DNA of 64,000 nucleotides, taken from NCBI GenBank assembly GCA_965222935.1, contig CBDCVA010000001.1, forward strand, positions 372,001 through 436,000, given 5' to 3'. Positions 17,722 to 26,879 of this stretch are shown here, one piece after another. Each line of letters begins with the position of its first letter. Position 1 is the first letter of the stretch. Made by a program: the position numbers and the translations under genes. The DNA is from CBDCVA01 sp965222935 [NCBI: Candidatus Latescibacterota bacterium]. Lineage in GTDB: Bacteria; Latescibacterota; CBDCVA01. The notes beneath the pieces are model-generated. The model did not search any database. It saw only the letters and a program-made list of their open reading frames with translations, and was not told the DNA's origin.

Positions 17722-18783
17722 GTGACCCTGCGCGGAGCGATAGGGTGGGGGGCGGTCCTCCTGGCGGCGCTCGGGGCGCTCCGATGCTCGGGGGGGGCGT
17801 CCCTGACGACCCGATCACGCCCGCTGTTGGGCGCCCTTGTCCGCGTGACGCTCCCTGAGGAAAACGCCGATGCCGTCACCTTCGCCGCCGCCTTCAAGGC
17901 CATCGAGGGCGCTGATGCTCTCCTGAGCGCCCACCGTGACGACAGCGCGCTCGCCCGCCTCAACCGGAGCGCCGCCGATGGCGCCGTCCCCGTCAGCGAC
18001 GAGCTTTTCGCTCTCCTGCGGCGGTGTAATCGCTACACCGAGCGAACCGACGGCGCTTTCGACCTGACCGTCCTGCCCCTGAGCCTGCTGTGGGGCTTCC
18101 ATGGCGGACCCGGTCACATCCCCGAACCGGGAGCCATCGACGGTGCGCTCGCGCAGGTCGGGTGGTCGCTGGTGGAATTGGACACGATGCAGCGCGCGGT
18201 GGGCTTCCGAGTGCCGGGCGTTGGTCTGGATTTCGGCGCCGTCGGCAAGGGCTACGCGGCCGACCGCGCGGCTGAAGCCCTTGCGGAATCGGGCGCCCGG
18301 GAGGCCCTGATCGATGTCGGGGGAACCCTCATTGCCCTGGGCAGTCCGCCCGGACGCGCGGTCTGGCGCGTGGGCGTTCGACATCCCCGCCGGAGCGGCT
18401 CATTGCTCGGCGTACTGGAGCTTGTGGATCGGGCCGTGGGGACATCGGGCGACTACGAGCGCTACTTCTTCGAGGACGGCCGACGCTACGCCCACCTGTT
18501 CGACCCGCGCACCGGCCGGCCGGCTCGCGGCCTCGCCAGCGTGACCGTCGTCGCGGCCACGGGCGAGGAGGCGGATGCCTACGCGACCGGGCTTTTCGTG
18601 ATGGGCCCCGATCGCGCTCTGGGACGGGCGCAGGAACTGGGCCTGGACGCGCTCATCGCCGTCGCCGAGGGCGACGGGGAGGGTAGCCCCGTCACCTTGG
18701 ACATGACGCCGGGCATTGCTGCGCTCTTCCGCACCGAGCCGAGTGCCGGGGTCGAAGATGGCCGTTCGTCACGCACCTGGTAA
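17722..18783 (+). CDS. apbE: FAD:protein FMN transferase (ApbE family)
   Basis: 353 residues from GTG 17722; the frame is open further upstream but that part overlaps fdhA. An N-terminal hydrophobic segment (AIGWGAVLLAALGALRC) suggests membrane anchoring or export. The Cys is preceded by LR, so it is not a textbook lipobox. ApbE hallmarks: GAFDLTVLPL, DFGAVGKGYAADRA, IDVGGTL, and the HLFDPRTGRPA motif. ApbE attaches FMN to Thr/Ser of secreted or membrane redox proteins such as Rnf/Nqr subunits. No flavinylated partner is encoded in the window. Confidence 0.9.
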   Translation: MTLRGAIGWGAVLLAALGALRCSGGASLTTRSRPLLGALVRVTLPEENADAVTFAAAFKAIEGADALLSAHRDDSALARLNRSAADGAVPVSDELFALLRRCNRYTERTDGAFDLTVLPLSLLWGFHGGPGHIPEPGAIDGALAQVGWSLVELDTMQRAVGFRVPGVGLDFGAVGKGYAADRAAEALAESGAREALIDVGGTLIALGSPPGRAVWRVGVRHPRRSGSLLGVLELVDRAVGTSGDYERYFFEDGRRYAHLFDPRTGRPARGLASVTVVAATGEEADAYATGLFVMGPDRALGRAQELGLDALIAVAEGDGEGSPVTLDMTPGIAALFRTEPSAGVEDGRSSRTW

Positions 18784-18802
18784 GGCGGCCGGGGCCGGCG
18801 CC

Positions 18803-18843
18803 GCTTGGCGATGGCACGGGTTTCGCCCTATACTTCGCCAAGC
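18803..18843 (+). promoter_or_regulatory. predicted aconitase promoter inside a 9-bp inverted repeat
   Basis: TATACT at 18829-18834 with TTGGCG 18 bp upstream (18805-18810) resembles a sigma70 promoter. GCTTGGCGA (18803-18811) and TCGCCAAGC (18835-18843) are perfect inverted repeats flanking the -10, one arm over the -35. This layout fits a repressor operator, or alternatively a hairpin at the 5' end of the transcript. Confidence 0.45.
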
Positions 18844-18921
18844 AAGGAATGACAACTCGGGAAGAAGGGTCTATTGAGAACGGGTATCTCAGTCCGGCGC
18901 TGGGCAGGAGGGTGAAAGACG

Positions 18922-20868
18922 ATGGGTCAGAACGTAGTGCAGAAGATTCTCGGAGAACACCTGGTGGGCGGCGAGCTCGTTTCCGGACAGGAGATCGCGA
19001 TTCGTATCGACCAGGTCCTCATCCAGGACCTGACGGGCACCCAGGCGCTCTTGCACTTCGAGGCGATGGATCTGTCAAGGGTCCGCTGCAAGGTCGCCGT
19101 CTGCTACGCGGACCACAACGTCATCCAGGTCAAGTCCGAGAACATGCAGGACCACATGTACCTTCAGAGCGCGTCTCGCAAGTACGGTGCATGGTACGCC
19201 AAGCCCGCTAGCGGTATCGGCCACCAAATCCACCTGGAGCACTTTGGCGTCCCCGGAGACACGGCCTTGGGCGCGGACAGCCATACGCCGCACTGCGGGG
19301 GCGTGGGCATGATCGCCATCGGGGCGGGCGGCTTGGACGTGGCGGTGGCCATGGGCGGCGGCCCCTATCATCTGATCATGCCGCAGGTGGTGGGTGTGCG
19401 TCTTTCGGGCGAGCTCCAGCCCTGGTCCACGGCGAAGGACGTCATCCTTGAGCTGTTGCGCAGGCTGACCGTGCGCGGCGGCTTCGGCAAAATCCTGGAA
19501 TTCACCGGCCCCGGCGTGGAAACCCTCAACGCCCAGGAGCGCGTTACCATCACCAACATGGGAACCGAGCTCGGCGCCACCACGAGCATCTTCCCCAGCG
19601 ACGAGATCACCCTCGACTTCTTCCGCCGCCTGGGGCGCGAGAACGACTGGCGTGAGGTCGTGCCCGATCCTGACGCTAGGTACGACGATGTCATCGAGGT
19701 GGATCTCTCCAAGATCGAGCCCCTGGTCGCTTTGCCCAGTCTGCCGGACAAGGTCGTACCCGTGCGCGAAGTGGCGGGGGAGAAAATCCATCAGGTCATC
19801 GTGGGAAGCTGCACCAACGGCTCCTACACGGACCTCCAGGCCGTGGCCAAGATCGTCCGCGGCCGGCGCGTTCACCCCGAGGCGACCTTCTTGGTTCATC
19901 CGAGCAGCCGCTCCGCCCTTGAGCTCCTGGCCAGGGAGGGGCTCGTCACGGACATGATCGCGGCGGGGGTGAACGTCGCCGAGGCCACGTGCGGCGCGTG
20001 CATCGGTACAGGCCACGTGCCCGCACCGGGGACGCGAAGCCTGCGCGCCATGAACCGTAACTTTCAGGGCCGCAGTGGTCTGAAGGAGGACCAAGTCTAC
20101 TTGTCCAGCAGCGAAACCGCTGCCGCTACGGCGCTGCGCGGTGTCCTGACCGACCCCAGGGACCTGGAAATGCCCCCGCCCGCCCCCGCGCTGCCCTCCC
20201 GCATCGACCAGAACAACCCCAACCTGCTGCGCCCGGTTTCGGACGACGAGGCGGTGAAGCTGGAGATCGAGCGAGGCGCTAATCTCGTGCCCGGGACGCC
20301 GAGAGAGCCGCTGGAGGCTCGCGTTTCGGGCGAAGTGCTCATCAAGGTGGGCGATGACATCAGCACCGACCACATCATGCCCGCCGCTGCCGACATCCTA
20401 GCCTATCGCTCCAACATCCCCAGGATCAGCGAGTATGTCTACCACCGGCTGGACCCCGGGTTCAGCGCACGGGCGCACGACAAGGGCAGTGGCTTCATCG
20501 TCGGCGGCGACAACTACGGGCAGGGTTCCTCCCGCGAGCACGCGGCCCTGGCCCCCATGCATCTGGGCGTGCGGGGCGTTATTGCCAAGTCGTTCGCCCG
20601 CATACACCACGCTAATCTGGTGAACTTCGGCCTTCTGCCGATGGTCTTCGAGGACCCAGCGGACTACGACGCCATTGACCAGGGGGACGAGCTTGCCATC
20701 GAGGGTGCGACGGCGGGCGTGGATCTCGCGAGCCTGACCATCCATAACCGCGCCAAGGGCACTAGCTTTAAAGTGAAGATGAGCCTGACCGACCGGCAGA
20801 AGGCCCTCATCAAGGCGGGGGGACTGTTGCCTTACACACACCAGACTGGCGTCGGAGGCGGCACGTAA
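18922..20868 (+). CDS. aconitate hydratase (short, single-chain form)
   Basis: 648 residues, matching the compact class of putative aconitases rather than the ~890-residue AcnA. Iron-sulfur ligands are in GSCTNGSY and in CGACIGTGH. Active-site stretches include DSHTPHCGG, the swivel-domain start GDDISTDHIMPA and GGDNYGQGSSREHAA. It interconverts citrate and isocitrate through cis-aconitate in the TCA cycle. Good Shine-Dalgarno (GGAGGGTGAAAGACG then ATG). Monocistronic, with its own putative promoter. A homoaconitase or related hydro-lyase specificity cannot be excluded. Confidence 0.9.
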   Translation: MGQNVVQKILGEHLVGGELVSGQEIAIRIDQVLIQDLTGTQALLHFEAMDLSRVRCKVAVCYADHNVIQVKSENMQDHMYLQSASRKYGAWYAKPASGIGHQIHLEHFGVPGDTALGADSHTPHCGGVGMIAIGAGGLDVAVAMGGGPYHLIMPQVVGVRLSGELQPWSTAKDVILELLRRLTVRGGFGKILEFTGPGVETLNAQERVTITNMGTELGATTSIFPSDEITLDFFRRLGRENDWREVVPDPDARYDDVIEVDLSKIEPLVALPSLPDKVVPVREVAGEKIHQVIVGSCTNGSYTDLQAVAKIVRGRRVHPEATFLVHPSSRSALELLAREGLVTDMIAAGVNVAEATCGACIGTGHVPAPGTRSLRAMNRNFQGRSGLKEDQVYLSSSETAAATALRGVLTDPRDLEMPPPAPALPSRIDQNNPNLLRPVSDDEAVKLEIERGANLVPGTPREPLEARVSGEVLIKVGDDISTDHIMPAAADILAYRSNIPRISEYVYHRLDPGFSARAHDKGSGFIVGGDNYGQGSSREHAALAPMHLGVRGVIAKSFARIHHANLVNFGLLPMVFEDPADYDAIDQGDELAIEGATAGVDLASLTIHNRAKGTSFKVKMSLTDRQKALIKAGGLLPYTHQTGVGGGT

Positions 20869-21031
20869 GACGCGCCTATGAGGGAGGGAGCGCCTTGAAA
20901 CGGGCTAGCCGACGGCCAGGATGCCAGCCCGGTGCATGACTTCACGGCTATCGAACTTGCCGCGCAGTTCCTCTATCTGAAGACCTCGCCGCGAACCAAA
21001 CGTGGCGGGCACTTCGGAATCGCCGGAACAC

Positions 21032-23068
21032 TTAGCGCGTCGCGACCCCCGTACCGCAAGTGACCCGCACCACTTCGTAGTGCTCCACGACGGGGAGGGT
21101 GAAGTGCGTCCGTCCGCCTTCCTCCTCGTGGAAGAGGTGGGTGTCCAGCGCGGCAGAGTAAACGTCGTCCACCGGGCCCGGCACCTCGAGCCGGACGCTC
21201 ACCCCTTGAATGGGGATAGGATCCATGACCGAGTGGTGTGTACACCCTGAGTGGTTCAGCGCGTGCAGCACGAGCGTGCGGCCAGCACCGCTCGCGCGCA
21301 GAACAAGCTCGAGCTGTGGCGGCGCGTCCGTCTCGAAAGGCGCAGCCGTGGCGGCGACGTGACGGATTAACCCGGCCATGAGCTGTGCGTGCTCGGGGCG
21401 TCCCGCCTCCATATACTGACGCCCCGGTTCCCAGGGGACAAAGGCACAGCGGCCCTCCCCATGGTTGCCGATGAGGACTCCGGCCAGCTCGCTTTCATTT
21501 TCCCAGAAGCAGAGCTCCGGCGGGCCGAAAGCGTGGGGCGGTATGAGGGAGAGTAGCGTTCGAGCCCCCTCGCGCGGCTCGACGGGGTCGAAGCGGCCGA
21601 TACAGGGAATGAGTGTCGGTCCCCCTAGGCCGGGCAGCCCTTCATCTCCCTTGACGCGGAAGTACGCGGCGCGCATGTCCGCGCTGGAGCGGCGGACATC
21701 GAGAGGATGTGCGGGTAGGGCCTCGAGGCCGAAGCCTCGACGAGGCGGGCCGTTCGGCTCGCAGCGTGAGGTCCGGCCCGTGGCGATCAACGCACCGCCG
21801 CTTTCGACATAGCCGTCAAGCGTCGCCAAGTGTGCATCCGAGAGACGCGAGGCGTCGGGCAAGACGCACACTGCGTAGGGCGTCAAAGCGTCATCGGTCA
21901 GAGCATCATCGGGGAGGAGGTCGAAGGGCAGGTGGTGGTGAGTGAGCGCCAGATACCATCCGCGCACCTCTGCCTTGAGCACTTCGCTCCCCGGATCGTC
22001 AGGAGCCGGGCGCGCGGGCTGAACGAGGGCGATGCGCGCAGCGGACCGGGAGCTCGTGAAGATGTTGGCGTGGCGCGCGTGGAAAGCGAAAAGCTCGCGG
22101 GCTACATCGAGGCCCTTTGGGTCTTCTTGCGCGAGGGTGCCCATGACGTAGAGCGAGGGCGTTCCGCCGTAGGCCATGGCCTGGGCCAGGGAAAGGCCGG
22201 TGAGCGGGGGGGGCTCGGCGGCGAAGCGGTGGAAGATGTCCAAAAAATAGGTCACGTGGATGACGGGCGGCACCCCTGTCCGCTCGGGGGCGGAAAGGCG
22301 CGCGAGCTCACCGGAGCGGTATGTCCATAGGGGCTCGGAATCGCCGCCGCCCCTGTTGATCTCGCTGATGGGGACGTCACCGCCCAGCCAGCAGGCCCCG
22401 GGGCGCCTCGCTTTGATGACGTCCAGGAACCGTCCGCGCAGGCTGGCAGTCATGCGCTCGCGGAATACCTTGAGCGTCTCGTAACCGGATTCGTTGGGTG
22501 CCTCGCGCCGGGGCAGTGCGGTGCTGTGAAGCTCCCGGAAGCGCCTGGCGCACCACGGGCATTGGCAGGGGCCGAAGGGATCGCCGCTGTAATTGCGCAC
22601 CTGGTAGCCGAACATGTTGATGAACAGGCCATCCACCTCGTATCGGTCGAGGATTTCTCTCAGGATCTCAAAGCTCCGTTCCTGATAGTAGGGCCCCGAG
22701 AGGCACGTCTGGTAGAGTCCGTTATAGATTTCCGGGGCGCCTTCGGGTGTGAGGACGAACCAGTCAGGGTGCGTGTCATAAAGAGCCTTGTGCTGCTTGG
22801 AGAAGTCGCATCGCGCGATCACCTTAAGGCCGGCGTCGTGCGCACGCCGGACGACCTCGCCCAGGAAATCACCGCCCAGAAAGGGGTTGCGGACGTGGTA
22901 GGGAAGCTCGGTGGGGTAGAAGGCGTAGATCCCGCCTGCGTTGACCATGAGCGCGTTACCGCCCAGTTGCTGCACATCGTTAACGAGGTCGGCCGGGTCC
23001 CGCCGGACGTCGATAAGGCGGAGATTGGTCTGAACGAGACGAAACGGCTCCTGCCACCAGTGCGCCAT
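21032..23068 (-). CDS. putative glycoside hydrolase (GHL6-like TIM barrel plus GATase-like domain)
   Basis: 678 residues from ATG 23068, chosen because AGGAGGT lies 6 nt upstream; the frame stays open to 23296. The N-terminal ~330 residues look like the hypothetical glycosyl hydrolase 6 barrel: LVQTNLRLIDVRRDP, ARCDFSKQH, the DGLFINMFGYQ strand, and CPWCARRF. A central region (VLPDASRLSD, then GYVESGGALIATG) resembles the Rossmann/GATase-like domain beside beta-galactosidase-type barrels. A C-terminal beta region closes the protein. Substrate unknown. No signal peptide with the chosen start, so probably cytosolic. Divergent from the methyltransferase gene. Confidence 0.75.
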   Translation of the reverse strand: MAHWWQEPFRLVQTNLRLIDVRRDPADLVNDVQQLGGNALMVNAGGIYAFYPTELPYHVRNPFLGGDFLGEVVRRAHDAGLKVIARCDFSKQHKALYDTHPDWFVLTPEGAPEIYNGLYQTCLSGPYYQERSFEILREILDRYEVDGLFINMFGYQVRNYSGDPFGPCQCPWCARRFRELHSTALPRREAPNESGYETLKVFRERMTASLRGRFLDVIKARRPGACWLGGDVPISEINRGGGDSEPLWTYRSGELARLSAPERTGVPPVIHVTYFLDIFHRFAAEPPPLTGLSLAQAMAYGGTPSLYVMGTLAQEDPKGLDVARELFAFHARHANIFTSSRSAARIALVQPARPAPDDPGSEVLKAEVRGWYLALTHHHLPFDLLPDDALTDDALTPYAVCVLPDASRLSDAHLATLDGYVESGGALIATGRTSRCEPNGPPRRGFGLEALPAHPLDVRRSSADMRAAYFRVKGDEGLPGLGGPTLIPCIGRFDPVEPREGARTLLSLIPPHAFGPPELCFWENESELAGVLIGNHGEGRCAFVPWEPGRQYMEAGRPEHAQLMAGLIRHVAATAAPFETDAPPQLELVLRASGAGRTLVLHALNHSGCTHHSVMDPIPIQGVSVRLEVPGPVDDVYSAALDTHLFHEEEGGRTHFTLPVVEHYEVVRVTCGTGVATR

Positions 23069-23235
23069 GCCGTCACCTCCTTGCATAGGGGCGCGCGGGC
23101 GGAATATAGAGCCGGGCCCATCCGATAGCCAAAGCGGTTGACCGCTGCCCCCACCCCCGCGTAACTTCTGCGAGCAATGTGGCTCGCGCCTCCGAACCGC
23201 GCACGTAGCTGGTAGCAGGTGGGAATTGGACAAGG

Positions 23236-24045
23236 GTGCGGACAATCTTGAACGCCTTTCATGAAGCCAATCGGGCGGGCTGGGAGGCTGCGGCACGAGC
23301 GGGGCTCGGCCAGATCGATCGTTTCAGAGACTGGCGAGACTGTTATAACGATGCTTCGGTCATCTTCGACGTTCGGGAACTCGAATGGCTTCGGGACCTT
23401 CCCGGCAAGAGCGCGTGCGTCTTGGGCAGCGGGGACAATCTAGCGGTCTTCGCCCTTTCTGACCTCGGAGCGTTGGTGACCTCCGTCGATATCGCTCAGG
23501 AACAACTGAACGTCGCGCGGCGCAGAGCCGCCGAGATCGGCGCGGCCATTAGATTCGTCAGAGCCGACGTCGTGGACCTCTCTTCCATCGATAGCGACGC
23601 CTATGACCTTGTCTACACGGGCGGGCATGTCGCATGCTGGGTCTCGGACCTGGAAGCGTACTACCGCGAGGCGGCACGTATCCTGAAGCCCGGTGGCCTG
23701 TTCATCTTCAATGAATACCATCCCTTCCGAAAACTCTGGAAGTGCACACGAGACTCGCTGCAGATCGCGTTCGACTATTTTGATCGTGGGCCTCATGAAC
23801 ACGATCGAGCGGAGTGGATCCCGGGCGAGGAGCCCGGCTCTCTTCCATCCTATGAGTTTCACTGGACGGTCAGCGAGTTCATTGCTGCGGTCCGCGAAGC
23901 AGGGTGCGAGATACTCCGGATCGATGAATTCGGAGACGCCCCCGAATCATGGGAGATCGCGCCTTTGGCGGGGTTACCTCAGTCATTATTGATCGTTTCG
24001 AGGAAGGAAGCCGCCTCCAACCGCGGCACTTCGCCACTGGCGTAG
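23236..24045 (+). CDS. class I SAM-dependent methyltransferase
   Basis: 269 residues from GTG 23236; a TTG at 23248 is an alternative and neither has a strong Shine-Dalgarno. Rossmann methylase motifs: ACVLGSGDN (motif I), SVDIAQEQL (acidic end of strand 2), DAYDLVYTGGHV (motif IV region) and ILKPGGLFIFNEYHP (motif VI). It belongs to the broad Methyltransf_11-like group acting on small molecules. The substrate cannot be told. It precedes two TIM-barrel isomerase-like genes and a dehydrogenase, so it may be part of that catabolic set or simply adjacent. Confidence 0.82.
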   Translation: MRTILNAFHEANRAGWEAAARAGLGQIDRFRDWRDCYNDASVIFDVRELEWLRDLPGKSACVLGSGDNLAVFALSDLGALVTSVDIAQEQLNVARRRAAEIGAAIRFVRADVVDLSSIDSDAYDLVYTGGHVACWVSDLEAYYREAARILKPGGLFIFNEYHPFRKLWKCTRDSLQIAFDYFDRGPHEHDRAEWIPGEEPGSLPSYEFHWTVSEFIAAVREAGCEILRIDEFGDAPESWEIAPLAGLPQSLLIVSRKEAASNRGTSPLA

Positions 24046-24103
24046 GTGATGCGGCAGATGCCCGTCGCTGTCCTGGGCAAGGATGTAAGAAGGGGGTCCC
24101 CAC

Positions 24104-24898
24104 ATGAGGTTCGGTGCCTGCCGACCCCTGGAGAGCCTCGACGCCGTCGAGGAACTGGGCTTCGACTACATTGAGATGGGTGTGCAGCCGACGCTCGTTC
24201 CCGAGTCACCGGACGCCGAGTTCGGTGCCATTGCTCGTGTCCTCCGCCGCCATCGGCTGCGTCCGGAGGCGATGAATGGGTTTCTGCCGGTGGACCTCAA
24301 AGTGGTGGGCCTGCATGTGGACTCCTCTCGCGTTCGGAGGTACGTATGGAATGTCGGCTGGCGAGCGCGTGAGGTGGGCTGTGAGGTCGTGGTCTTCGGC
24401 AGTACGCCCTCGCGCAACGTGCCGCCCGGCTTTCCGATCTCCCGCGCGCGGCAACAGGTGGTGCATTTCATGCGGCTGATCTCAGATCTGTGGGCCGAGG
24501 GTGGCCCCATCTGCGTGCTGGAGCCGGCCAACCCCAAGGAGACGAACTTCATCCACACCGTGCGCGATGGGCTGGAGATCGTCCGCGCCGTGGACCGTCC
24601 CAACGTGCTCGCCTTCGGCGATTTTTACCACATGGTTGAGAGCGGCGAGGGCACCGAGGGTCTCCTCGAGGCGGGACCGCTCCTTCATCATATGCACGCG
24701 GCTGACAGTGGCCGCCGACCGCCGGGCAAGGGCCACGCCGATTTCAGAGGCCTCTTTCGAGCACTGCGGCGCACCGGCTACAGAGGGCGCTTTTCGCTGG
24801 AATGCATCTGGGATCGTTTCTCGCAGGAGGGGGGCGAAGCCCTGGCTCACCTCAGGCGGACCTGGGCACGGGTCGCGGACGGGGCGGACTTGGAGTAA
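24104..24898 (+). CDS. sugar phosphate isomerase/epimerase-like TIM-barrel protein
   Basis: 264 residues; AP-endonuclease-2/xylose-isomerase-like barrel. Strand ends are recognisable: GFDYIEMGV, EVVVFGS, ICVLEPANPKETNF, VLAFGDFYHM, LLHHMHAAD and FSLECIWD. The E, D, H and E residues at these positions match the divalent metal site of the family. Preceded by AGGGGGT and an ATG at 24104. The next gene (16 nt downstream) is a second, distinct barrel protein of the same fold, and a 2-hydroxyacid dehydrogenase follows. Substrate unknown. Confidence 0.8.
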   Translation: MRFGACRPLESLDAVEELGFDYIEMGVQPTLVPESPDAEFGAIARVLRRHRLRPEAMNGFLPVDLKVVGLHVDSSRVRRYVWNVGWRAREVGCEVVVFGSTPSRNVPPGFPISRARQQVVHFMRLISDLWAEGGPICVLEPANPKETNFIHTVRDGLEIVRAVDRPNVLAFGDFYHMVESGEGTEGLLEAGPLLHHMHAADSGRRPPGKGHADFRGLFRALRRTGYRGRFSLECIWDRFSQEGGEALAHLRRTWARVADGADLE

Positions 24899-24914
24899 AG
24901 GGGGATCGACCAGA

Positions 24915-25829
24915 ATGGACCGACCGCTTGCGACGTGCATGCGCGTGGGGATTTTTCACCCCCAAGCGTTCCCCGATGTTGGTGACGATGACGGCGCCAC
25001 TTTTGACAGCCTTGAGCAAATTGCCCTCGACCCCTACTTCGATGCCATCGAGGTGGGCCGGTTCGGCGGTTCGGACCTGCGGGCCCGTGCCCGCGAGATG
25101 TTTGAGGCCGCCGGTGTGACAGTAGCCTACACCGCCGCACCGGCTGTGCTGGGGAAGAAGCTCAACCCTAACGCACTCGATGAGGACGTGCGCAAGAGTG
25201 CCGTCGCGTCCCTCAAGGAGGAACTGGACATCGCCGCCGAGCTCGGAGCCGTTGGGATGTCCCTGCTCAGTGGGCCGGATCCGGGATCGGACGACCGCTC
25301 GGCAGCGGTGGATCAACTCGTCATATCGCTCGTCGAGCTTTGCGCGTACGCCGATGAGGTGGGCGTCCCGCTGATCATGTTGGAGACCTTCGACCGCGAT
25401 GTCGAGAAGAGGGCGCTTGTGGGGCCAAACGCGTTGGGGGTGCACGTATCCATCCGTGTACGCGAGCGTCAGCCCAATTTCGGCCTGTTGCTCGACTTGA
25501 GCCACATACCGCTTCAGCATGAGCGTCCTCCCGACGCTCTGCGCGCCGCACGAGACCATCTCGTTCATGCGCACATCGGCAACTGCATCCTGAAGGACAC
25601 CGGTCACCTCGCGTATGGGGATCAACACCCGCACTTTGGGGTCACCGGCGGGGAGAACGGCGTCGAGGAAGTGGCCGAGTTCTTGAGATGCCTGTTCGAG
25701 ATCGGGTACCTGAGTGACGGGGTACGGCCGATCGTGAGCTTCGAAATCAAGCCGCAGCCTCAGGAGACCAGCGACCTGATCATCGCCAACGCGAAGCGGA
25801 CCCTCAACGCCGCGTGGGGGTTGGTATAG
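24915..25829 (+). CDS. second xylose-isomerase-like TIM-barrel protein
   Basis: 304 residues from ATG 24915 (GGGGG 10 nt upstream). The frame is open back to 24501, but that part overlaps the preceding gene. Barrel strands: FDAIEVGRFGG, VGMSLLSGPDPG, LIMLETFDRDVEKR, FGLLLDLSHIPL, LVHAHIGNC and IVSFEIKP, which supply the E/D/H/E metal ligands. TIM-barrel sugar isomerases in tandem followed by a hydroxyacid dehydrogenase suggest breakdown of an unusual sugar acid or polyol. The substrate is not deducible. Confidence 0.78.
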   Translation: MDRPLATCMRVGIFHPQAFPDVGDDDGATFDSLEQIALDPYFDAIEVGRFGGSDLRARAREMFEAAGVTVAYTAAPAVLGKKLNPNALDEDVRKSAVASLKEELDIAAELGAVGMSLLSGPDPGSDDRSAAVDQLVISLVELCAYADEVGVPLIMLETFDRDVEKRALVGPNALGVHVSIRVRERQPNFGLLLDLSHIPLQHERPPDALRAARDHLVHAHIGNCILKDTGHLAYGDQHPHFGVTGGENGVEEVAEFLRCLFEIGYLSDGVRPIVSFEIKPQPQETSDLIIANAKRTLNAAWGLV

Positions 25830-25878
25830 GCCGTCTCGTAGACTTCAAGGTATAATACTGAGGAGGAGGTGTAGCCGA

Positions 25879-26868
25879 ATGGGTTGGAACGTGTTTGTGA
25901 CACGCGAATTGCCAAAGCCGGGGATGGATCTGCTGAGAGAATCGTGCGAGCGCATGGACGTCAATCCCCATGACCGAGTGCTCACCCGCCAGGAGCTACT
26001 CGAGGGCGTACGGGGCCGCGACGGCGTTCTGTGCCTGCTGACGGATACGATCGACGACAAGGTCTTTGAGGCGGCAGAAGGGGCGCTCATGTTCGCCAAT
26101 TACGCCGTCGGCTTCAACAACATCGATGTGGATGCGGCCAACCGCCACGGTATGTTGATCAGTAACACCCCTGGCGTTTTGACTGAGACGACGGCTGACC
26201 TGGCCTGGGCGCTCATATTCGCTGTGGCCCGGCGTGTGGTCGAAGCCGATAGCTTTACGCGCGCGGAGAAATTCGAGGGCTGGGGACCGATGCTGCTTTT
26301 GGGCGTTGACGTCTACGGCAAGACGCTGGGCATCGTCGGTGGCGGGCGGATCGGCACCGCCGTGGGGCTCCGTGCACGCGGGTTCGCGATGCGAGTGCTT
26401 TACGCTGATGTCATGCCGAGTCCCACGCTCGAAGGGGAGGTCGGAGCGCGTAGAGTGGAGCTGGATGAGTTGTGCAACGAGGCGGATTTCCTGACCGTCC
26501 ACGTGAACCTCACCCCTGAGACGACGCACATCATCGGCGCGCGCGAGCTAGAGCTCATGAAGCCATCGGCCATTCTCATCAACAATTCGCGCGGGCCGAC
26601 CGTTGATGAGAAGGCTTTGGTAAAGGCGCTTCGGGAGGGCCAGATCGCCGGCGCCGGACTGGACGTCTATGAGGACGAGCCGGCTTTGGCCCCCGGCCTG
26701 GTGGAGTTGGAGAACACCGTCCTTTTGCCGCACGTCGCGTCGGCAACGGTTGAGACGCGCGCGAAGATGGCCCTGATGGCGGCCGAGAACCTGCTGGCCG
26801 GTCTACGCGGCGAGCGTCCGCCCAACCTGGTCAACCAGGAGGCATTTGACGCACTCAGCCGAGGGTAG
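25879..26868 (+). CDS. D-isomer specific 2-hydroxyacid dehydrogenase (glyoxylate/hydroxypyruvate reductase-like)
   Basis: 329 residues. N-terminal substrate domain starts VFVTRELPKPGMDLL. The NAD(P)-binding motif is GIVGGGRIGTAVG. The catalytic triad is visible as Arg in INNSRGPTVDE, Glu in the DVYEDEP stretch and His in LLPHVASAT. ANYAVGFNNIDVD is typical of GyaR/glycerate dehydrogenases. Reduces glyoxylate or hydroxypyruvate, or oxidises D-glycerate. Near-perfect Shine-Dalgarno (AGGAGGAGGT), and a TATAAT at 25851-25856 upstream may be part of its own promoter, though no -35 is evident. Follows the two isomerase-like genes. Confidence 0.9.
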   Translation: MGWNVFVTRELPKPGMDLLRESCERMDVNPHDRVLTRQELLEGVRGRDGVLCLLTDTIDDKVFEAAEGALMFANYAVGFNNIDVDAANRHGMLISNTPGVLTETTADLAWALIFAVARRVVEADSFTRAEKFEGWGPMLLLGVDVYGKTLGIVGGGRIGTAVGLRARGFAMRVLYADVMPSPTLEGEVGARRVELDELCNEADFLTVHVNLTPETTHIIGARELELMKPSAILINNSRGPTVDEKALVKALREGQIAGAGLDVYEDEPALAPGLVELENTVLLPHVASATVETRAKMALMAAENLLAGLRGERPPNLVNQEAFDALSRG

Positions 26869-26879
26869 GGTATTAGACC

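Noticed and set aside
20905-21031. Short minus-strand coding-like piece after the putative glycosidase (an EELRGKFDSREVMHRAG stretch ending at a TAG)
   Set aside because: No start codon or recognisable domain and less than 45 codons; it may be a gene remnant but cannot be supported.
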